NCBI RefSeq assembly: GCF_051401765.1 | Contig: NW_027480450.1 | Span: forward strand, 1,054,001 to 1,118,000 | DNA: 64,000 nt | From: Calliopsis andreniformis | Lineage: Eukaryota > Arthropoda > Insecta > Hymenoptera > Andrenidae | Direction: 5' to 3' | Part shown: piece after piece, positions 53,548 through 61,799 of the stretch | Layout: each line of letters begins with the position of its first letter | Numbering within the stretch: position 1 is the stretch's first letter | The notes under the pieces: model-generated | Database searches by the model: none | Seen by the model: the letters and a program-made list of their open reading frames with translations, nothing else | Told to the model about the DNA's origin: nothing | Made by a program: the position numbers and the translations under genes

Positions 53548-53820
53548 CAAACCTCAATCATCCATCCTCAATCTTCAATACTCTATCCTCTATCCTCAAT
53601 CCTCAATCCTCAACCGTCAATACTCAATCCTCAATCCTCAACCTACAATACTCAATACTCAATCTTCAATCCTCAATCCTCAATCCTCAATCCTCAATCC
53701 TCAATCCTCAATCATCAATCCTCAACCTTCAATACTCAATCCTCAATCCTCAGTCCTCAATCCTCAATCGTCAATCATCAATACTCAATCCTCAATACTC
53801 AATCCTCAATCCTCAATCCT
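53548..53820 (+). repeat. 273-bp tandem duplication, unit 1
   Basis: A 273-bp stretch (39 monomers) starting at CAAACCTCAATCATCC is repeated immediately downstream. Because 39 monomers is a multiple of three, the duplication is also in frame for the spurious open frame across it. Confidence 0.9.
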
Positions 53821-54093
53821 CAAACCTCAATCATCCATCCTCAATCTTCAATACTCTATCCTCTATCCTCAATCCTCAATCCTCAACCGTCAATACTCAA
53901 TCCTCAATCCTCAACCTACAATACTCAATACTCAATCTTCAATCCTCAATCCTCAATCCTCAATCCTCAATCCTCAATCCTCAATCATCAATCCTCAACC
54001 TTCAATACTCAATCCTCAATCCTCAGTCCTCAATCCTCAATCGTCAATCATCAATACTCAATCCTCAATGCTCAATCCTCAGTCCTCAAACCT
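53821..54093 (+). repeat. 273-bp tandem duplication, unit 2
   Basis: Second unit, identical to the first as far as I could see until about 54,068, where an ATGCTC variant introduces the translocated C/D fragment. The last roughly 25 bp are therefore shared with the next segment. Confidence 0.88.
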
Positions 54094-56008
54094 CAATCCT
54101 GAATCCTCAATCCTGGATCCTCAATGTTCAGACCTCAGTCCTCAACAATCAGCTGTCAATCCTCAATCCTCAATAGAATATCATCAATTCTCTGCTTTCG
54201 ATACCCAATACTCAATCTGCAATCTTCAAATCTCTATCCACAAACATCAATTCTCATCACTCAACTCTCAACACTCAGTCCCCAATCCTCAATCTTCAAT
54301 CCTCACTCGTCAATCCTCAATACTCAATCCTCAATCTTCAATCCTCAATCCTCAACCTTCAATCCTCAATCCTCAAACCTCAATCCTCAATCCTCAATCT
54401 TCCATCCTCAATACTCAATCTTCAATCCTCAATCCTTAATCCTTAATCCTCAATCCTTAATCCTCAGTCATCAACACTCAACCTTCAGCACTGAATCCTC
54501 AATCCTCAATCCTCATTCCTCAAACCTCAATCCTCAACCGTCAGCCCACATCCTCAATCCTCAATACTCAGTCATCAATCCTCTATCTTCAATCCTCAAT
54601 ACTCAATCTTCAATCCTCAATCCTCAGTCCTCAAGCCTCAATTCTGAATCCTCAACCCTGAATCCTCAATCATCGGTCCTCAGTCCTCAACAATCAATTT
54701 TCAATCCTCAATCCGCAATAGAATATCCTCAATTCACAGCTTTCAATACTCAAAGCTCCATCTGCAATATTCAAATGTCTATCCACAAACATCAATTCTC
54801 ATCACTCTACCCTCAACAATCAGTCCTCAATGTTCAACCCTCAATCCTCAATTCTCAATCTTCAATCCCAAATACTGAATCTTCAATCCTCAATACTCAA
54901 TCCTCAATCCTCAATCCTCAATCCTCAATTCTCAATCTTCAATCCTCAGTCCTCAATCCTCAGCCCTCAAACATCAATACTCAACCCTCAGTCCTCGTCC
55001 TCAATCCACAACACTCAATCCTCAATCCTCAACCTTCAATCATCAATATTCAATCTTCAGTCCTCAATCCTCAATACACAATCCTTAATTCTCAACCTTC
55101 GATCCTCAATGCCCAGTCCTCAATGTTCAATCCGCAATACCCAATCCTCAATCTTCAATCCTCAATCCTCAATCCTCAATCCTCAACCTACAATCCTCTA
55201 TACTCAATCTTCAATCCTCAATCCTCAATCCTCAATCCTCAATCCTCAATCCTCAATCATCAATCCTCAACCTTCAATACTCAATCCTCAATCCTCAGTC
55301 CTCAATCCTCAATCGTCAATCATCAATACTCAACCTTCAATACTCAATCCTCAGTCCTCAATACTCAATCCTCAACCCTCAATCCTCAGTCCTCAAACCT
55401 CAATCCCGAATCCTCAATCCTGAATCCTCAATCTTCAGCCCTCAGCCCTCAACAATCAATTGTCAATCCTCAAACCTAAATAGAGTATCCTCAATTCACA
55501 GTTTTCAATACTCAATCCCCATTCTTCATTCTTCAAATCTCAGTCCACAAACATCAATTCTCATCACTCAAGCCTCAACCCTCAATCCTCAATCATCAAT
55601 ACTCAATCTTCAATCCTCAATCTGCAATCCTCAATACTCAATCTTCAATCCTCAATCCTCGATTCTCAATCCTCAATACTCAATTTTCAATCGTCAATCC
55701 TCAATCCCCAATCCTCAATCATCAATCCTCAATCCTCAATCCTCAATCCTCAATCCTCAATCTTCAATCCTCAATACTCAATCTTCAATCCTCAATCCTC
55801 AACACTCAGCCCTCATCCTCCATCCTCAATCCTCAATCCTCAATCCTCAATCTTCAATCAACAATACACAAACATCAATCCTCAATCCTCAATCCTCAAT
55901 CCTCAATCCTCAATCCTCAACCTTCAATCCTCAGTACTCAATCTTCCATCCTCAATCCTCAATAATCAATCACCAATCCTAGATCCTCAATCCCCAATCC
56001 TCAGTCCT
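54094..56008 (+). repeat. Mosaic segment between region F and HOR-H
   Basis: Assembled from a C/D-type island (54,143-54,283), a piece with TCAGCCCACATCC matching about 36,797-37,190 and 51,263-51,660, and a piece at about 55,110-55,560 matching HOR-A 762-1,215 (offset near 54,350). From about 55,570 the variants become H-like, with ATCCTAGATCC near 55,978. The longest spurious open frame of the window (451 codons, 54,124-55,479) lies here. No gene was seen. Confidence 0.8.
54143..54283 (+). repeat. TCTGCTTTCGATACC island, isolated copy
   Basis: Same subtype found far from the C and D domains, 22 kb downstream of its nearest relative, directly after the 273-bp tandem duplication. It marks a translocated C/D fragment of about 250 bp (about 54,064-54,320). 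Confidence 0.87.
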
Positions 56009-58792
56009 TAACCCTCAGTCCTCATCCTCAATTCTCAAATCTCAAACCTCAACCCTCAATCCTCAATCTTCAACCCTCAAGAATCAATCTCCAATCCTAG
56101 ATCCTCAATCCCCAATCCTCGATCCCTAATCCTCAATCTTCAATCCTCAATCCCCAGTCCTCAATCTTCAATCCTCAATGCTCAATCCTCAATCCTATAT
56201 CCTCAGTCCTCAATCCTCAGTCCTCAATCCTCAAACCTCAATCCTGCACCGTCAGTGCTCGTCCTCAATCCACAACCCTCAATCATCAATCCTCAATCAT
56301 AAATCGTCAATATTCAATCTTCAATCCTCAATCCTCATTCCTCAATCCTCAACCCTCAATCCTCAATCTTCAATCCTCAATCCCCAGTCCTCAATCTTCA
56401 ATCCTCAATGCTCAATCCTCAATCCTCTATCCTCAGCCCTCAATCGTCAATCCTCAACCATCAAACCTCAATCCTCAGCCGTGAGTCCTCGTCCTCAATC
56501 CACAGCCCTCAATCATCAAACCTCAATCTTCAATCATCAATATTCAATCTTCAATTCTCAATCCTCTATCCTCCATCCTCAATCCTCAATCCTCAATGTT
56601 CAATCCTCAATACCCAATCCTCAATCCTCAATCCTCAATTCTCAATCCTCAATCCTTAATCCTCAATCCTCAGTCCTCAAACCTCAATCCTGAATCCTCA
56701 ATCCTCAGTCCTCAAACCTCAATCCTGAGTCCTCAATCCTGAATACTCAATCTTCAGCCCTGAGCCCTCAACAATCAGTTGTCAATCCTCATTCCTCAGT
56801 AGAATATCCTCAAATTCACAGTTTTCAATACTCAATACTCAATCTGCAATCTCCAAATCTCTATCCACAAACATCAACTCTCATCACTCAACACTCAACA
56901 CTCAGTCCCCAATCCTCAATCTTCAATCCTCAATCCTCAATCCTCAATCCTCGTGCCTCAAACCTCAATCCTCAGCCCTCAGTCCTCATCCTCAATTCTC
57001 AATTCTCAATCCTCAATCCGCAATCCTCAATCTTCAATCCTCAATAATCAATCTCCAATCCTAGATCCTCAATCCCCAATTCTCAATCCTTAATCCTCAA
57101 TCTTCAACCCTCAATCCCCAGTCCTTAATCCTCAATCCTCAATGCTCAATACTCAGTCCTCAATCCTCAATCCTCAACCCTCAATCCTCAATCCTCAATC
57201 CTCAATCCTCAATCCTCAATCCTCAATCCTCAATCCTCAATCCTCAATCTTCCATCCTCAATACTCAATCTTCTATCCTCAATCCTCAATCCTCAATCCT
57301 CAATCCTGAACCCTCAATCACCAACCCTCAATCTTCAATACTCAATCCTCAATTCTCAATCCTCAATACTCAACCGTCAATCATCAATTCACAATACACA
57401 ATAGAATATCCTGAATTCGCAGGTTGCAATACTCAAACCTCAGCCCTCATCCTCCATACTCGATCCTCAATCCTCAATCCTCAACCTTCAATCCTCAATA
57501 CTCAATCTTCAATATTCAATCCTCAATCCTCAATCCTCAAACTTCAATCCTCAATAATCAATCTTCAATCCTCAATCCTCAATCCTCAATCCTCCACCCT
57601 CAATACTCAATCCTCAATCTTCAATCCTCAATACTCAATCTTCAATCCTCAAGCCTCAATCCTCAATCCTCAATCCTCAATCCTCAATCTTCAATCCTCA
57701 ATACTCAATCTTCAATCCTCAATCCTCAGTCCTCAAACCTCAATTCTGAATCCTCAACCCTGAATGCTCAATATTCAGCCCTCAGTCCTCAACAATCAGT
57801 CGTCAATCCTCAATCCTCAATAGGATATCCTCAATTCACAGTTTTCAATACTCAATACTCAGTTTGCAATCTTCAAATCGCTACCCACAAACATCATAGC
57901 TCATCACTCAGCCCTCAACACTCAGTTCTCAATGTTCAATCCTCAATCCTCAATCCTAAATCCTCGATCCTCAATCTTCAATATTCAATCCTCAATACTC
58001 AAACTTCAGCCCTCAATCCTCAATCCTCAATCCTCAATCCTCAATCCTCAATCGTCAGTCTTCAATCCTCAATACTCATCTTCAATCCTCAATCCTCAAT
58101 CCTCAATCCTCAATCCTCATCCTTCAATCCTCAATACCCAATCCTCAATCTTCAGTCCTCAATTCTCAATCCTCAATTCTCAATCCTTAACCCTCAGTCC
58201 TCTGTCCTCATACCTCAGTCCTCAACCCTCAGCCCTCATCCTCAATCCTCAATCCTGAATCCTCAATCCTCAATCTTCAATCTTCAATCCTCAATACTCA
58301 ATACTCAATCTTCAACCCTCAATCCTCAGTCCTCAATCCTCAATCTTCAATCCTCAGTCCCTAATCCTCAATCCACAATTCTCAACCCTCAATCCTCAAT
58401 CCTCAGACCTCAAACATCAATACTCAACCCTCAGTCCTCGTCCTCAATCCACAACACTCAATCCTCAATCCTCAATCTTCAATCATCAATATACAATCTT
58501 GAATCCTAAATCCTCAATCCTCAATCCTCAATCCTCAATCCTCAATGTTCTATCCTCAATACCCTGTCCTCAATGTTCAATCCTCAATCCTGAATCCTCA
58601 ACCCTCAATCCTCAATCCTCAATCCTCAATCCTCAAACCTCAACCCTCAATCGTTAGTCCTCGTCCTCAATCCTCAACCCTCAATCCTCAATCATCAATA
58701 CACAATCTTCAATCCCCAATCTTCAATCCTCAATACTCAATCAACAATCCTCAATCCTCAATTCTCAATCCTCATTACTCAATCCTCAATCA

Positions 58793-59518
58793 TCAATCTC
58801 CAATCCTAGATCCTCAATCCCCAATTCTCAATCCTTAATCCTCAATCTTCAACCCTCAATCCCCAGTCCTTAATCCTCAATCCTCAATGCTCAATACTCA
58901 GTCCTCAATCCTCAATCCTCAACCCTCAATCCTCAATCCTCAATCCTCAATCCTCAATCCTCAATCCTCAATCCTCAATCCTCAATCTTCCATCCTCAAT
59001 ACTCAATCTTCTATCCTCAATCCTCAATCCTCAATCCTCAATCCTGAACCCTCAATCACCAACCCTCAATCTTCACTACTCAATACTCAATCCTCAATTC
59101 TCAATCCTCAATACTCAACCGCCAATCATCAATTCACAATACACAATAGAATATCCTGAATTCGCAGGTTGCAATACTCAAACGTCAATCCTCAAACCTC
59201 AGCCCTCATCCTCCATACTCGATCCTCAATCCTCAATCCTCAACCTTCAATCCTCAATACTCAATCTTCAATCTTCAATCCTCAATCCTCAATCCTCAAA
59301 CTTCAATCCTCAATAATCAATCTTCAATCCTCAATCCTCAATCCTCAATCCTCCACCCTCAATACTCAATCCTCAATCTTCAATCCTCAATACTCAATCT
59401 TCAGTCCTCAAGCCTCAATCCTCAATCCTCAATCCTCAATCCTCAATGTTCAATTCTCAATACAAAATCCTCAATCTTCAATCCTCAATCCTCAGTCCAC
59501 AATCGTCGGTCCTCAATC
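58793..59518 (+). repeat. Internal HOR-H duplication, unit 1
   Basis: About 726 bp repeated 1,679 bp downstream (markers at 58,887, 59,169 and 59,446 recur at 60,566, 60,848 and 61,125). A more diverged relative precedes it by 1,745 bp near 57,050. It ends at CAATCGTCGGTCCTCAATC, after which the two copies differ. Confidence 0.89.
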
Positions 59519-60471
59519 CTCAGTCCCCAAACCTCAATCCTGAATCCTCAATCCTGAATCCTCAATCTTCAGCCCTGAGTCCTCAACAATCCTGTTGTCA
59601 ATCCTCAGTTCTCAATAGAATATCCTCAATTCACAGTTTTCAATACTCAATACTCAATCTGCAATCTTCAGATCTCTCTCCACAGACATCAATTCTCATC
59701 ACTCAACCCTCAACACTCAGTCCCCAATCCTCAATCTTCAATCCTCAATTCTCAATCCTCAATCCTCAATCTTCAACCTTCAATCCTCAATACTCAATCT
59801 TCAATCCTCCATCCTCAATCCCCAATCCTCAATCCTCAATCCTCAATCCTCAGTCATCAATCCTCAATACTCAATCTTCAATCCACAATCCTCATTCTTC
59901 AATCCTCAATCCTCAATCCTCAATTCTCAATCCTCAACCCTCAGACCTCAGTCCTCAAACCTCAATCCTCAACCCTCAGCCCTCATCCTCAATCCTCAAC
60001 CCTCAATCCTCAATCCTCAATGTTCAATCCTCAGTACCCAATCCTCAATCCTCAATCCTCAATCCTCAATCCTCAATCCTTAATCCTCAATCCTCAGTCC
60101 TCAAACCTCAATCCTGAATCCTCAATCCTCAGTCCTCAAACCTCAATCCTGAGTCCTCAATCCTGAATACTCAATCTTCAGCCCTGAGCCCTCAACAATC
60201 AGTTGTCAATCCTCAGTCCTCAGTAGAATATCCTCAAATTCAGAGTTTTCAATACTCAATACTCAATCTGCAATCTCCAAATCTCTATCCACAAACATCA
60301 ACTCTCATCACTGAACCCTCAACACTCAGTCCCCAATCCTCAATCTTCAATCCTCAATCCTCAATCCTCAATCCTCGTGCCTCAAACCTCAATCCTCAGC
60401 CTTCAGTCCTCATCCTCAATTCTCAATTCTCAATCCTCAATCCGCAATCCTCAATCTTCAATCCTCAATAA

Positions 60472-61197
60472 TCAATCTCCAATCCTAGATCCTCAATCCC
60501 CAATTCTCAATCCTTAATCCTCAATCTTCAACCCTCAATCCCCAGTCCTTAACCCTCAATCCTCAATGCTCAATACTCAGTCCTCAATCCTCAATCCTCA
60601 ACCCTCAATCCTCAATCCTCAATCCTCAATCCTCAATCCTCAATCCTCAATCCTCAATCCTCAATCTTCCATCCTCAATACTCAATCTTCTATCCTCAAT
60701 CCTCAATCCTCAATCCTCAATCCTGAACCCTCAATCACCAACCCTCAATCTTCACTACTCAATACTCAATCCTCAATTCTCAATCCTCAATACTCAACCG
60801 TCAATCATCAATTCACAATACACAATAGAATATCCTGAATTCGCAGGTTGCAATACTCAAACGTCAATCCTCAAACCTCAGCCCTCATCCTCCATACTCG
60901 ATCCTCAATCCTCAATCCTCAACCTTCAATCCTCAATACTCAATCTTCAATCTTCAATCCTCAATCCTCAATCCTCAAACTTCAATCCTCAATAATCAAT
61001 CTTCAATCCTCAATCCTCAATCCTCAATCCTCCACCCTCAATACTCAATCCTCAATCTTCAATCCTCAATACTCAATCTTCAGTCCTCAAGCCTCAATCC
61101 TCAATCCTCAATCCTCAATCCTCAATGTTCAATTCTCAATACAAAATCCTCAATCTTCAATCCTCAATCCTCAGTCCACAATCGTCGGTCCTCAATC
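60472..61197 (+). repeat. Internal HOR-H duplication, unit 2
   Basis: Second unit with few differences from the first (for example AACCGTC against AACCGCC near 60,798, and TTAACCC against TTAATCC near 60,549). The 1,679-bp spacing fits 235 heptamers, three hexamers and two octamers, which is what I count. Confidence 0.88.
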
Positions 61198-61438
61198 TTC
61201 AATCCTCAATACTCAATCTTCAATCCACAATCCTCAACCCTCAGCCCTCATCCTCCATCCTCAATCCTCAATCCTCAATCCTCAATCTTCAATCCTCAAT
61301 ACACAAACATCAATCCTCAATCCTCAATCCTCAATCCTCAATACTCAATCCACAATCTTCAATACTCAATCCTCAATCCTCAATCCTCAATCCTCAATAC
61401 TCAACCATCAATCCTCAATTCTCAATACTCAATAGAAT

Positions 61439-61456
61439 ATCCTGAATTCGCAGGAT
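61439..61456. repeat. Imperfect 18-bp inverted repeat, HOR-H
   Basis: ATCCTG-AATTCG-CAGGAT: outer 6-bp arms are intact and the innermost pair is A opposite G. Other H copies near 57,407, 59,153, 60,832 and 63,198 have CAGGTT and keep only CCTG/CAGG. Confidence 0.8.
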
Positions 61457-61799
61457 TCAATACTCAATCCTCAAGCCTCAAACCTCAGCCCTCATCCTCC
61501 ATTCTCGATCGTCAATCCTAAATCCTCAACCTTCAATCCTCAATACTCAATCTTCAATCCTCAATCCTCAATCCTCAATCCTCAATCCTCAGTCCTCAAT
61601 CCTCAATCCTCAATCCTCAATCCTCAACCCTCAATCCTCAATCTTCCATCCTCAATACTCAATCTTCAATCCTCAATCCTCAATCCCCAATCCTCAATCC
61701 TCAATCCTCAATCTTCAATCCTCAATACACAATCATCAATCCTCAGTCCACAATCCTCAATCCTCAATCCTCAACTCACATTTTTCAAACCTCAATCCT

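Larger units (their letters stand above)
50492..53590 (+). repeat. 3.1-kb segmental duplicate, right copy
   Basis: Matches 36,027-39,111. It joins the preceding HOR-D-derived copy at about 50,490, where the left-hand version has about 1,120 additional bp (34,904-36,027), exactly 160 monomers. It contains an inverted repeat at 51,899-51,916 and S module copy 4. Confidence 0.86.
56009..61799 (+). repeat. HOR-H copy 1 (5,791 bp)
   Basis: The patterns at 56,178, 56,408, 57,142 and 57,421 return at 61,969, 62,199, 62,933 and 63,212, a period of 5,791 bp. H has its own marker monomers (ATCCTAGATCC, AATAATCAATC, TCGTGCC, CAGGTTGC) and 8-bp monomers such as TCAAATTC at 56,810 and 60,234. It contains an internal duplication spaced 1,679 bp. 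Confidence 0.92.

Noticed and set aside
54124..55479. Longest open frame, 451 codons, as a protein-coding gene
   Set aside because: Its product is degenerate NPQSSIL repeats, the same peptide any frame of the satellite gives. There is no independent gene signal, and HOR copies gain and lose stops (TTAATCC, TGAATCC, CTAGATC) freely. The same holds for all other open frames, such as 38,987-40,084, 57,424-58,509 and 4,101-5,021.
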